In this document: piece after piece, positions 24,131-32,783 of the stretch
Numbering within the stretch: position 1 is the stretch's first letter
Layout: the number at the start of each line of letters is the position of its first letter
From: Microcoleus sp. FACHB-61
GTDB lineage: Bacteria > Cyanobacteriota > Cyanobacteriia > Cyanobacteriales > Microcoleaceae
NCBI GenBank assembly: GCA_014695295.1
Contig: JACJNY010000057.1
Span: 101,118 to 165,117, forward strand
DNA length: 64,000 nt
Direction: 5' to 3'
Notes under the pieces: generated by a model
Databases searched by the model: none
Seen by the model: only the letters and a program-made list of their open reading frames with translations
Told to the model about the DNA's origin: nothing
Position numbers and translations under genes: made by a program

Positions 24131-25714
24131 TTATATATACTGCGAACCTGTTGAATTGAAAGTTTTACCGCATTCGTGAGCGCATACGTCCAACCTTTTA
24201 GAACAGGAAAAACTTTTTGTGAGGTCTTCGCGAAACCAATCTCTGGCGATCGCATCTTTCACCGATTGAGTTCTGAGAGAATTAAAGCCATTTCCGTACT
24301 TTTCAATTAAAGCCAGCATTTGCGGTCTGTAAGTGTGGTTATAAACAGCGTATTTTGTATGGCTTACCCAACAGCAAGGCCAGAGTTCCGCTTCAAAACT
24401 GATGAAAACTTCTTGGGTGGCTTGAGTTTGACAGCTAATTTCTACATTTCGGTAGTAATTGTTTAGGCTACCAAATTTTTCTACAGCTTGGATAAATTGG
24501 TCTCCCTGTGGATTTTTATATTGTTCCAACGATGGGGGTTGGAGTTCTTCGCTGGCTGGCTTTGATGGGGCAGACTGATTTGGTTCTGGTGCTTGAGAGG
24601 TTTCGATAGCTATAGCTTGATACCAAGCATAATTGGCTTTTTCTGGTTGCCCCAACTGCCTCAACACTTGAGCTAAATTGCGATAAGCTCCGGCAAAATT
24701 GGGTTTAAGCTCGATCGCCTTTTGGTAATAAGCACTAGCGGGCTGCCACTGTTGCTGTTGAGCATAAAGACTGCCGACATTAGCATAAACTTCTGGAAAG
24801 TTAGGCTGAATTTTAAGTGCCTTGGCGTAACAATCTGCTGCTGCTTGCATCTTCCCCAAACCTTGAACAGCATTGCCTAAAGTTTTCCAGGCTGCTGCCA
24901 AATTAGGTTGAATTTTCAGGGCTTGTTGGCTGGCTGCGATCGCCTCTGATAGTTGCCCTTGTTTCAAACATTCCTCAGCTTGTCGGTGGAAGTGAAGCGC
25001 GGCCTGTTCTTGATGCTGAGGGGCTGACACATTAGCTGTTGCTGGTTGGTTTTGGCGATCGCTCTTAGCATCTACCTGAGAGTTTTCTGCCTTCTGGGGC
25101 TGTTGATTTGCCGACTCTTTGTCATAAATCTCTTTCGCCACAAAACGAGAGGTAGCTTTCGGTACAAACTCGACAAATCCTAATTGTTGGGCTAAATCCC
25201 GCGCTGCTTCTACTTGGTGCTGGTTGTGTTCAAATATCAAGTAGTGCCATACAGCTTTTCCGCCTGCTTGGATAAAGGCATTAACTGACTGCATTATCCT
25301 GTCCCAGTTGGTATTTTGGCGGTAGATGCTGTTAGTATCGGCCAACCCGTCGATACTAAAAATTACGCGATCGTATTCTCCTGTCATTGCCTGTGCCAGC
25401 CTGTGCCACCAGTCGGGGTTGCGTCCGCTACCATTGGTGTAGAGGCTGATATTAGGAACTCCCATGCGGTGCAGATACTCGATCGCCGGAATTGTGGTAT
25501 TGCTAGTCATAGCATCGCCGTAGTTGCCGCACATATACACCAACTCCAACTGAGAGCAAAACTCTTGTGGGAAAATTCTCTCAATATCCTCCATCTTTAA
25601 TTCCGCCCCCGGCAAAATCGGGTTGCCGGTGCGGGGACACTGGGGGCAAGCTGCATTGCACCTAGAGGTAATTTCTACGCTGACTCTCCTGATATCTTCA
25701 TATTTTAAGTACAT
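24131..25714 (-). CDS. Radical SAM/SPASM-type protein with an inserted TPR domain
   Basis: 527 residues. The radical SAM core (1-~195) has the 4Fe-4S motif C-x3-C-x2-C in 'SRCNAACPQCPR' (Cys19, 23, 26) and 'YTNGSGRNPDWW'. The C-terminal domain (about 396-527) is Cys-rich ('FEAELWPCCWVSH', 'SFSCSKRLDVCAHECGKTF') and probably binds a second cluster, SPASM-like. Between them, residues ~200-395 carry a Gln/Ala-rich linker and about four TPR units ('AIAASQQALKIQPNLAAAW', 'DCYAKALKIQPNFPEVYANV', 'AYYQKAIELKPNFAGAYRNL'). This block splits what is normally a continuous ~330-residue enzyme. SPASM enzymes often modify peptides, and the TPR may recruit one; no peptide substrate gene was found nearby. 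Confidence 0.85.
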   Translation of the reverse strand: MYLKYEDIRRVSVEITSRCNAACPQCPRTGNPILPGAELKMEDIERIFPQEFCSQLELVYMCGNYGDAMTSNTTIPAIEYLHRMGVPNISLYTNGSGRNPDWWHRLAQAMTGEYDRVIFSIDGLADTNSIYRQNTNWDRIMQSVNAFIQAGGKAVWHYLIFEHNQHQVEAARDLAQQLGFVEFVPKATSRFVAKEIYDKESANQQPQKAENSQVDAKSDRQNQPATANVSAPQHQEQAALHFHRQAEECLKQGQLSEAIAASQQALKIQPNLAAAWKTLGNAVQGLGKMQAAADCYAKALKIQPNFPEVYANVGSLYAQQQQWQPASAYYQKAIELKPNFAGAYRNLAQVLRQLGQPEKANYAWYQAIAIETSQAPEPNQSAPSKPASEELQPPSLEQYKNPQGDQFIQAVEKFGSLNNYYRNVEISCQTQATQEVFISFEAELWPCCWVSHTKYAVYNHTYRPQMLALIEKYGNGFNSLRTQSVKDAIARDWFREDLTKSFSCSKRLDVCAHECGKTFNSTGSQYI

Positions 25715-25896
25715 GAGTTTTCCCCAATTAATTTGTGATTAATATTGAAATCGCGATCGACACAATTAGATAACAAGAGTTTTGATTGAGTGATTAAAAA
25801 GTAAAATTATACCTCATGCAGGCAGCGAACATGATATAAGTTTTTTTAATGAGGGACAGAGGACGCGATGAGGACTATCTTGGTGGTAAATCTTAA

Positions 25897-25940
25897 TCAA
25901 AAACCGCAGCCCGATGTCGATCGAGCCGCGGTTTTTTTTT
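25897..25940. terminator. Bidirectional terminator between the radical SAM and BI-1 genes
   Basis: Stem AAAAACCGC / GCGGTTTTT (25899-25907 and 25928-25936) with a 20-nt loop, then a run of T on the plus strand and a matching T run on the minus strand. It lies just downstream of the BI-1 family gene (minus strand) and would end its transcript. Confidence 0.75.
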
Positions 25941-25955
25941 AAGCTAAAGTTTCCA

Positions 25956-26684
25956 TTAATCGCGGCTGTTGATAGCAATCAGCAGGCGCAGAATGAAAAT
26001 GAACAAGTTGATGTAGGTCAAGTACATCGACAGAGCGGCGGGCAAATACTGGTCGTCGCGGTAGCTGCGGGGTAATATGTAAAAATCGACGATCGCAGCG
26101 CCGGCAAATATAAACACGCCGATGCCAGAAATGCCAATTTCCAACCAGGTTGGGGTGTAGACGCCAAATAGTGAGAGCAGAAACTGACCGCCAACGACGA
26201 CTAACAAAGCAATGACACCTAAACTGATAGTTTTGGTGAGGGCCATGCCGTCTTCTTCAGAAAGGTTGGAGCCAATTTGACGGGCGGCGATAAAGGTAAT
26301 GCCGCATCCGAGAGCGGCAAAAGCGATGCCGGAGATGCCGACGCCTTGGCTTCTGAGGGCTACAGACACCAACCCGCTGAGGGTGTAGCCGGAAAGCAAA
26401 CTGTAGGTTGCCAGCAGGGGCAAAGCGGTATTTTTGTTGCCTTGTTCGGCGGCGGCGCGAGCGACGAAGAATAGAATTAATTCTACGACGATCGCGGCGA
26501 TGAAAGTGGGAAAGAAGATCCCGGGATAGTTGCGAATCACTCCGAGGCCGCCGTAGGTGCCGACAGCAGTTAAGACAAGTCCGCCGCCCACGAAGGGGAG
26601 AGCGTTGGAGATGACGTTGGGGCCTACCAGGGCGTGGTTTTTGGCCTCGCGCACGGCTTCGCGGAAATTGCTAGTGTTACTCAC
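25956..26684 (-). CDS. Bax inhibitor-1/YccA family membrane protein
   Basis: 242 residues with about seven hydrophobic segments and the family end 'AALSMYLTYINLFIFILRLL' ('YLDxINLFxxLLR' pattern). BI-1/YccA proteins are membrane proteins linked to calcium leak and, in bacteria, to control of the FtsH protease. The start is an ATG at 26684 with a GAGG box about 9 nt upstream. Its terminator follows at 25897-25940. Confidence 0.9.
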   Translation of the reverse strand: MSNTSNFREAVREAKNHALVGPNVISNALPFVGGGLVLTAVGTYGGLGVIRNYPGIFFPTFIAAIVVELILFFVARAAAEQGNKNTALPLLATYSLLSGYTLSGLVSVALRSQGVGISGIAFAALGCGITFIAARQIGSNLSEEDGMALTKTISLGVIALLVVVGGQFLLSLFGVYTPTWLEIGISGIGVFIFAGAAIVDFYILPRSYRDDQYLPAALSMYLTYINLFIFILRLLIAINSRD

Positions 26685-27205
26685 GAGGATTTACCTAATT
26701 TTGACTGAGAATTTCTATCTCTATTTTGACAGCTTTACACTTTGTTTGCAAAACATGAAAGAGTTTAAAGATTTGATAAAGAAAGGGGGTGAAATCACTC
26801 CAAAGCAGGGATCGATTGTTTATAATCGACTGCGTACAAGTCTGTGCCGTGTCGCTGTCTCGCACCGTTGCGCGTCGCTGCAGAGCTATAATTGAGGTTA
26901 AAGCGCAGGCGCTATCTGCGGCAGGGGCAAGCTTAAAGTGGAACGAATCGCAGATAGCTCAGGTCAATCAATTTTAGATTGGGGATTTACGATTTGGGAT
27001 TGAAGAATCTATGCTAGAGGCAGGGGTCGCAGTTGATTTTAGGTTCTGGATTTGCGGCGTAGTTCAAACTAGGGATCGCAAACCCCAATAATCTAAAATC
27101 TGAAATCGGTTCAGTTAATTGCTAAGGTAGCTCAGACAGAGGATGTCCAGAAAATTAATGAATATATCGAGTTCTACCGCCAAAATTCCAAACAGGTAAT
27201 GTCTA
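26685..27205. other. Intergenic region with inverted repeats and a possible gene remnant
   Basis: About 520 bp. A perfect 10-bp inverted repeat GCTATCTGCG / CGCAGATAGC lies at 26911-26920 and 26949-26958. GATCGATTGTTTATAATCGA around 26811 is a smaller palindrome. Near 27106-27199 a start-less plus-strand frame reads 'IAKVAQTEDVQKINEYIEFY' then 'RQNSKQVM', coding-like but cut off; it may be a remnant. The promoter of the PEP-CTERM gene should also lie here, but no box is clear. Confidence 0.4.
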
Positions 27206-27529
27206 ATGCACACCTTTTTCGAGCGCAAATTATTGCCACCTGCAGCCGGAATTTTATTTGCTGCAGCCGTTATTTCCGGCGGTCAAGCTGCCGTTGCAGC
27301 TAATGTCCAAGCCGTTTCTACCGCTGCTTCATCGCAGGGATCAGAAAATTTGCTGCTGGCTCAAATCGGTCCAATCCGCCAAGGTACAACTTCTCCAAGC
27401 CCGAGCCCGAGTCCGGTAAGGCGGGTGCCTCTGCCGGTAAGAATTCCTGAGCCTTCGACGGTGATAGGGTTGGGTTTAGTTGCGGGTTCGCTGGCGGTGA
27501 CTCGCCGGAGAATGAGAGTTAAAAATTAG
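27206..27529 (+). CDS. PEP-CTERM sorting-domain protein
   Basis: 107 residues. N-terminal signal peptide (hydrophobic 'AAGILFAAAVISGGQAAVAA', cut near residue 31), a short Ser/Pro-rich middle ('TTSPSPSPSPVRRVPLPVR'), and the classic C-terminal sorting signal 'IPEPSTVIGLGLVAGSLAV' followed by an Arg-rich tail 'TRRRMRVKN'. Such proteins are processed by an exosortase and moved to the cell surface, often together with exopolysaccharide. The mature part is very short (~45 residues). No exosortase gene is in the window. Confidence 0.9.
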   Translation: MHTFFERKLLPPAAGILFAAAVISGGQAAVAANVQAVSTAASSQGSENLLLAQIGPIRQGTTSPSPSPSPVRRVPLPVRIPEPSTVIGLGLVAGSLAVTRRRMRVKN

Positions 27530-27632
27530 ACTTTTGGCAATAAAAATCCGAGTGCTTGATTGTTAACCGCAGAGGTAACACAGGCGTGAGGCCCGTGTCC
27601 ATAAATGCGGGTGCAATCTCGATTTAAAAATT

Positions 27633-29777
27633 TTAGCCGATCGCGTCGCGCAGAGCATTTTTAGTCATAGCTGCGATCGACTGTTCGGTAGCTTTCGGCA
27701 AGTGATAGTATTTCCCTCCAGAAGTCTTGGCCAATTCCTTCGCAAAGCCAGTCGAAATAAACTTGCTCTCGGTATCAATCACCAGCAACTGCATTCCCAA
27801 CCCACGAATTTTCGCAGCAATTTCTAACAATTCCTTCTTAATATCAGGCTTTTCTCCATCTAAAATCGGTTCGCCCAAAGAACGAGCCAAAGGAATATTA
27901 CCGCGTCCGTCGGTAATGGCGACAATCGCAACTTGACCGATATCTCCAGATTGCCGCGCGTTGACTCCCACCCGCACGGCTTGAGTCAAACCGTGGGCCA
28001 GAGGGGAACCGCCACCGCAGGGCAACCGTTCCAAACGCTTGCGGGCCAAGGCTATCGAGCGAGTCGGCGGTAGCAGCACTTCTGCTTGTTCCCCGCGAAA
28101 AGGAATCAGAGCAACTTGGTCGCGGCTTTGATAAGCTTCTGTGAGTAGCTGCATGACTGCACCTTTGGCCGACTGCATCCGGTTGAGGGCCATCGAACCC
28201 GAAGCATCGACGACAAATACGACTAAAGCTCCAGCTTTTCTGGCCAAGCGCTTCGCCCGAATGTCTCCCTGTTCGACAAATACACGGCGCTCAACCCCCC
28301 CTTGCCCCCCCTTGCTGGGGGGTTGGCTCGCCTGTTGCCCCCCCTTGCTGGGGGGTTGGGGGGGGTTAGAATTCCTGTCGCGGCGGGCTTTTTGGTAGGG
28401 TGCGGCGGCTCTGAGAGTAGCGTCAACGGCGATGCGGCGGACGGGGCCTTTGGGCAATACCGGCTTGACGTAACGGCCTCTATCTTCCGAGAAAATGGTG
28501 CTTCTGCTGCCCGATTTGCCTTGGCGGTTGGCGGCTTGGGCGAAGAAAAGCACGCTGGGGTCGAGAATTACGCCTTCGGGGTCGAAGAGAAATTCTTCGG
28601 GGATGGTATCTTTTTCTGGTTCTTCTTCAGGTTCCGGGTTGTCTTCATCCTCTTGGTCTTCTTCGTCTTCTTGCTCGTTTTCTGGTTCGTCTTGTTCTTG
28701 TTCTGACTGCTTTTGGGGAGGCGGTGGAGGGGGAGGAGGAGGAGAGTTTTCGTCTGGGGGAGTTTGGATGATGGTGGCGCGGGGTACGATGACTAATTCT
28801 ACGGCGCGGCGCAGGTCTTCGGCGTTAACTTCTGTGCGTCCTTCGATGGCGGCGGCGGCTTTGGCTACGCGGACTGCGAATATTTCGGCGCGGTGTCCTT
28901 GAACGCCACCCCGGATCGCTTCTTCTACTAGGTAGGCAATTTGTTCGCGTTTAATGCTGACATCTTTGAGCCATTCTCTGGCTAGAATGATTTGGGTTTT
29001 GAGGTTGTCAGTGTCTTCGCTGTATTGATTGAGAAATTCTTGGGGGGAGCTGGAGTAGGATAAAGCTTGTTCTACTGCATAGACTCTTTCTTCTATTTCG
29101 AGTGCTGCGTCCGCTGAAAGTACGATCGCGATGCGATCGAGCAAATGTTCTCTCAGCGGCCCTTCTTCGGGGTTGTAGGTGGCGATAAATAGAGGTTTGC
29201 AGGGGTGTTGGAAGCTAATGCCTTCGCGCTCTATTTGGTTGCGCCCTTCGGTTAATACTGTTAGCAATTGGTTGGAAATGTTGTCATCGAGGAGGTTGAT
29301 TTCGTCAACATAAAGTACACCTCGATTTGCTTGGGCTAAGAGTCCGGGTTGAAATACGGTTTGACCGAATTTCACTGATTGTTCGACATCGACTGAACCT
29401 AAGAGTCTGTCTTCGGTGACACCCAAAGGAATTTGAATGAATGGTGTGGGAATTATTTCAGTAGTTAAGGAATTAGTATCGGTGGTGTGGGCATCTTGCC
29501 CGCCATTTTCTGGTAACAAGCCTGATGCCTGTTCTGCAAGAATTTCATTAGGTTCGGCGTTGCAAAAAGAATCTTTAACAATTTCAATGGGTGGCAGTAA
29601 GGAGTGCAAGGCGCGGGCCATTACTGACTTTGCTGTACCGCGGCGGCCTGCGATCGCCACTCCTCCCAATCCGGGATCGACTGCTGCTAACAGCAGGGCT
29701 AATTTGATTGCTTCTTGCCCGACTACGGCGGTGAGGGGAAAGGCTGTGGTGGAAGGGCTAAGGTTGGCTGCAGGCAT
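27633..29777 (-). CDS. chlD: Magnesium chelatase subunit D
   Basis: AAA+ subunit that, with ChlI and ChlH, inserts Mg into protoporphyrin IX, the first committed step of chlorophyll synthesis. 714 residues, longer than the usual ~670-680. Domains: AAA+ module with 'GRRGTAKS' (44-51) and '[13 protein letters not shown]', a Pro-rich then acidic linker (about 340-390), and a C-terminal integrin-I domain with the MIDAS '[13 protein letters not shown]' (Asp524, Ser526, Ser528). Two blocks are extra: residues ~75-102 ('[20 protein letters not shown]') and ~469-495 ('[20 protein letters not shown]'), both encoded by dispersed repeats. Neither hits a motif, so function is probably kept. No other chl genes are adjacent. 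Confidence 0.95.
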   Translation of the reverse strand: MPAANLSPSTTAFPLTAVVGQEAIKLALLLAAVDPGLGGVAIAGRRGTAKSVMARALHSLLPPIEIVKDSFCNAEPNEILAEQASGLLPENGGQDAHTTDTNSLTTEIIPTPFIQIPLGVTEDRLLGSVDVEQSVKFGQTVFQPGLLAQANRGVLYVDEINLLDDNISNQLLTVLTEGRNQIEREGISFQHPCKPLFIATYNPEEGPLREHLLDRIAIVLSADAALEIEERVYAVEQALSYSSSPQEFLNQYSEDTDNLKTQIILAREWLKDVSIKREQIAYLVEEAIRGGVQGHRAEIFAVRVAKAAAAIEGRTEVNAEDLRRAVELVIVPRATIIQTPPDENSPPPPPPPPPQKQSEQEQDEPENEQEDEEDQEDEDNPEPEEEPEKDTIPEEFLFDPEGVILDPSVLFFAQAANRQGKSGSRSTIFSEDRGRYVKPVLPKGPVRRIAVDATLRAAAPYQKARRDRNSNPPQPPSKGGQQASQPPSKGGQGGVERRVFVEQGDIRAKRLARKAGALVVFVVDASGSMALNRMQSAKGAVMQLLTEAYQSRDQVALIPFRGEQAEVLLPPTRSIALARKRLERLPCGGGSPLAHGLTQAVRVGVNARQSGDIGQVAIVAITDGRGNIPLARSLGEPILDGEKPDIKKELLEIAAKIRGLGMQLLVIDTESKFISTGFAKELAKTSGGKYYHLPKATEQSIAAMTKNALRDAIG
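28293..28373. repeat. C/G palindromic repeat in chlD (two units)
   Basis: On the coding strand, two tandem CCCCCC-AGCAA-GGGGGG units give 'PPQPPSKGG' and '[11 protein letters not shown]', placed between 'YQKARRDRN' and '[19 protein letters not shown]'. Same family as in thrB, the AtzE-like gene and the NACHT/HEAT gene. Confidence 0.85.
29472..29555. repeat. GGCATCTTGCCCGCC-type repeat in chlD
   Basis: Plus strand reads GGTGTGGGCATCTTGCCCGC then CATTTTCTGGTAACAAGCCT. The GGCATCTTGCC core is shared with the palindromes at 46306-46368 and 58679-58711. It is a different family from the C/G repeat further along the same gene, so chlD has been entered twice. Confidence 0.75.
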
Positions 29778-29811
29778 AGGATTTTCGGATGTAAAAATTT
29801 GAACTTAATGT

Positions 29812-31020
29812 TTAGCTTACTTCTTGGAGTATTTTAACTTCTTGGGGCAGAATCACGGTAAAAGTTGAGCCGACTCCTATTTGTGATACTAACTCGATTT
29901 TGCCTTGCAGCAGCGTGACGAGCCGCGATACTATTGCTAATCCCAGCCCGGTGCTTTCGGTGGGAAAGAGCTGTTTGCCGGCTTCTCCTGCTTGAAAGAA
30001 GGGGTCAAAGATGCGCTTTGTATCTTCCGGGGCGATGCCAATGCCGGTATCTGTAATTGCGATCGCCCACTTTCCGTCTCCAGCAGAGTGGCAACTTAAT
30101 TCGATGCTACCAGATTCTGTATAGCGAATGGCATTGCTCAGCAGGTTGATCAGAATTTGTAGCAGCCGCTGTGCGTCGGCGATTACTTGTATTGGGGCGC
30201 AGTCGCTGGTAACAGCGAGCTTTAATCCTTTAGCATCAGCAATTGGCTGCATCATTTCTACTACGGTGTTAATTACAGATTGTACATTAGTTCGCTGCAG
30301 GTTAAGTTTAATTTTTCCGGCATCGGCGCGAGAAAGTTCTAGTGTGTCATTAATCATGCGAAGCAAGTGTCTGCCGTTACGCAATACTCGCTCGATGTGT
30401 TCGATGCCGGGGAGGGTATCTTTGATTTCAGGTTGCCATTTTTCTTGGCGCAAAAACAGTTCGGAATAACCGATAATGGAGTTGAGAGGAGTTTTGAGTT
30501 CGTGAGCTAAATGGTAGACGTTTTCTTGATTGACGCTGACGAGGCGAGCGAGTTCTTGATTGGTGAGCTTTAACTGAGTTTGGATTTGTTGAAGTTCCCG
30601 CATCCTCTGAGCGACGTAGCTGTTGAAACAGTGGGCAATTGCTTCGTCTACTACGGCATCTATCAGCCTAAAAGCTCTGAATACCTCGGCGGTGGTGCCG
30701 GCTAGCAATTCTGCTTCTAACTGGGAGAATATTACTTGACGCAATAAGTTGTATTCCCGGGCTACTTCTGCGGCGTCGTAGCCTTGTTCGGCTCTGAGAA
30801 ATCCGTGATCTAAACTGGCTTCAACTATTAGTTTTATTTCGCTGTTTTGATATTGGGAAAGCACTGTGGCCATCGCCTCCAGCAGGTAAGGTATGTGATT
30901 TTCTATCGCTGATTGCGTTAAGGCCTCAGCGGTTTCAATTTTCCGATCCAAGCGTACTGCTTCAATCCAGTTTTCGAGGATAGTATCGGTTTTTTCGGCG
31001 ATCACTTGGCTGTAGTCCAT
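29812..31020 (-). CDS. Sensor histidine kinase with RsbRD-like N-terminal domain
   Basis: 402 residues from ATG 31020, chosen because its N-terminus 'MDYSQVIAEKTDTILENWIE' matches that of the paralogue at 32784-33977. The first ~135 residues form an all-helical domain ('LDHGFLRAEQGYDAAEVARE', 'LLRQVIF') resembling the RsbRD/RsbT co-antagonist N-terminal sensor. Then come HisKA with phospho-acceptor His173 in 'LAHELKTPLNSIIGYSELF' and HATPase_c with the N box 'LINLLSNAIRYT' and 'ITDTGIGIAPED'. No membrane segment, so it is cytosolic. The response regulator is not adjacent. It is transcribed divergently from the ArsB/NhaD-type transporter, which suggests but does not prove a link. Confidence 0.9.
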   Translation of the reverse strand: MDYSQVIAEKTDTILENWIEAVRLDRKIETAEALTQSAIENHIPYLLEAMATVLSQYQNSEIKLIVEASLDHGFLRAEQGYDAAEVAREYNLLRQVIFSQLEAELLAGTTAEVFRAFRLIDAVVDEAIAHCFNSYVAQRMRELQQIQTQLKLTNQELARLVSVNQENVYHLAHELKTPLNSIIGYSELFLRQEKWQPEIKDTLPGIEHIERVLRNGRHLLRMINDTLELSRADAGKIKLNLQRTNVQSVINTVVEMMQPIADAKGLKLAVTSDCAPIQVIADAQRLLQILINLLSNAIRYTESGSIELSCHSAGDGKWAIAITDTGIGIAPEDTKRIFDPFFQAGEAGKQLFPTESTGLGLAIVSRLVTLLQGKIELVSQIGVGSTFTVILPQEVKILQEVS

Positions 31021-31302
31021 GATTTCTGCGTGGGGGTTGAGTTTGGCAGATATTGCCCATGCTTCATTGTAGTTGAGCGAGCGCCCGATCGCCATATCAA
31101 ACTTCGGGCGATCGCGACCCTGCCGAAAGAAGTAGTTTTGAGGTGATTTTTTCCCTGTGCCGGAGAGCTCTTGATGAGTCGTTCCCAGCTTGTTGCTGCC
31201 AAAATCAGCACTTAAATTTATTGACAGAAGAGCCAGAAAGTAGTATATTCACTCGAACCGAGACTTTTTAATTTTTAAGTTTTATTATTTTCAGGGGACT
31301 AA

Positions 31303-32640
31303 ATGGAAAACGTGCAAGCTGCGATCGCTGCAACAACATTTATATGTGTAGTTTTCTTAATAATTACAGAATGGATACACCTCACAGTTGCGGCATTTCT
31401 GGGAGCAGTGATTCTGGTTTTTACCCACGTGATGACGTTAAACAACGCGATCGAATATATCGGTCGGAGTCACGCCACGCTGGGCTTATTCTTCGGAGTC
31501 ATGGTAATGGTTAGAGCCTTTGAGCCTACCAAAGTATTTGAATACTTGGCAACTCAAATGGTTCTTTTGGCTAAAGGCAAAGGCAAAAATCTCTTGCTGG
31601 GTATTGTCGCCATTACTACGCCAATTTGTGCAGTTTTGCCCAATGCCACGACAGTCATGCTGCTAGCACCATTAATTCCGCCAATGGCAGAAGAAGTCGG
31701 TGTAGATTTTGTGCCGTTACTGATTTTAATGGTATTTGTAGCTAACAGTTCGGGACTGCTGACAATCGTGGGCGATCCGGCGACATTCATTGTTGGCGAT
31801 GCTATTAACATGAGCTTTGCAGATTACCTGGTAAAGTTAAGTTTGGGCGGGGCAATTGCAGTAGGAGTGATAGTAGTTATGTTGCCTTGGCTGTTCCGCG
31901 AAATTTGGCACAAAAACTTAGACGATTTGGAACATTTGCCGCACCCAACAATTAATCACCCGCGAGTCTTAGCAGTGGGCGGCTTAATTATAGCTTTTGT
32001 GCTGACATTTTTTGTAATAGGAGAGTCTCTGCCCGTGCCTATTTCACCTGCAGCCGTTGCTTTGTTGGGGGCTGCTTTGGCAATGCTTTTAGCTCACCAT
32101 TCCCAACTTGATTCTGTTAATAATATTTTGCGGGATTTAGATTGGAGCACGCTGCTATTTTTTATGTCTATCTTTGTGCTGATTGGCGGTTTGGAAAAAA
32201 CCGGAGTTATCGGCAATATATCTGGAATATTAGCAGTGATTTTAGGTAAGAATATTTTTCTGGGTTCTTTAGTTTTGTTATTTTTTGTGGGTTTGATGTC
32301 GAGCGTGGTGCCAAATATTCCGCTGGTAGTGGCAATGGTGCCACTGCTAAAACAGTATGTTGTCAATATCGGGCTCGCACCGACAGAGGTGCTGGCTCCG
32401 GATTTTGCAGGGCAGTTTCCACCTGCTGTGCTGCCGCTGTTTTATGCGATGATGTATGGAGCCACTTTAGGCGGAAATGGCACTTTGGTAGGAGCTTCTT
32501 CTAATATAGTGGCGGCGGGAATTTCTGAACTGCACGGGCGCCGGATTTCTTTTCAAACTTTTCTGCGTTACGGGCTTCCTGTGATGGCGGTGCAATTAAT
32601 AAGTGCGGCTGTTTATGTAACTATTCGGTTTCTGATTTGA
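31303..32640 (+). CDS. ArsB/NhaD-type ion transporter (SLC13/IT superfamily)
   Basis: 445 residues with about 11-12 hydrophobic segments. It has the two inverted helical-hairpin repeats typical of the ion-transporter superfamily: 'LPNATTVMLLAPLIPPMAEE' with 'SSGLLTIVGDPATFIVGD', and 'VVPNIPLVVAMVPLLKQY' with 'YGATLGGNGTLVGASSNIVA'. Members export arsenite, exchange Na+/H+ or carry dicarboxylates; the ArsB/NhaD/P-protein branch fits best, but the substrate cannot be read from sequence. A histidine kinase lies upstream in divergent orientation and a paralogous kinase downstream in convergent orientation. Confidence 0.87.
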   Translation: MENVQAAIAATTFICVVFLIITEWIHLTVAAFLGAVILVFTHVMTLNNAIEYIGRSHATLGLFFGVMVMVRAFEPTKVFEYLATQMVLLAKGKGKNLLLGIVAITTPICAVLPNATTVMLLAPLIPPMAEEVGVDFVPLLILMVFVANSSGLLTIVGDPATFIVGDAINMSFADYLVKLSLGGAIAVGVIVVMLPWLFREIWHKNLDDLEHLPHPTINHPRVLAVGGLIIAFVLTFFVIGESLPVPISPAAVALLGAALAMLLAHHSQLDSVNNILRDLDWSTLLFFMSIFVLIGGLEKTGVIGNISGILAVILGKNIFLGSLVLLFFVGLMSSVVPNIPLVVAMVPLLKQYVVNIGLAPTEVLAPDFAGQFPPAVLPLFYAMMYGATLGGNGTLVGASSNIVAAGISELHGRRISFQTFLRYGLPVMAVQLISAAVYVTIRFLI

Positions 32641-32649
32641 AGGAAGAAG

Positions 32650-32757
32650 TCAGAGGGAAGTTCGGCAACGGATTCTGTAACGGATGTAACGGATGTAACG
32701 GATGTAACGGATTTTAGGAAGAGGGAAGAAGGAAGAAGGAAGAGGGAAGAGGGAAGA
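32650..32757. repeat. 9-mer array plus purine tract
   Basis: TTCGGCAACGGATTCTG (32661-32677), then four TAACGGATG units (32678-32712, the last one ending in TTT), then GGAAGAGGGAAGAAGG purine repeats. Same module as at 9561-9640 and 44288-44412. Confidence 0.85.
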
Positions 32758-32783
32758 AAAATTGGTTCGTAATACTAAAGCAT

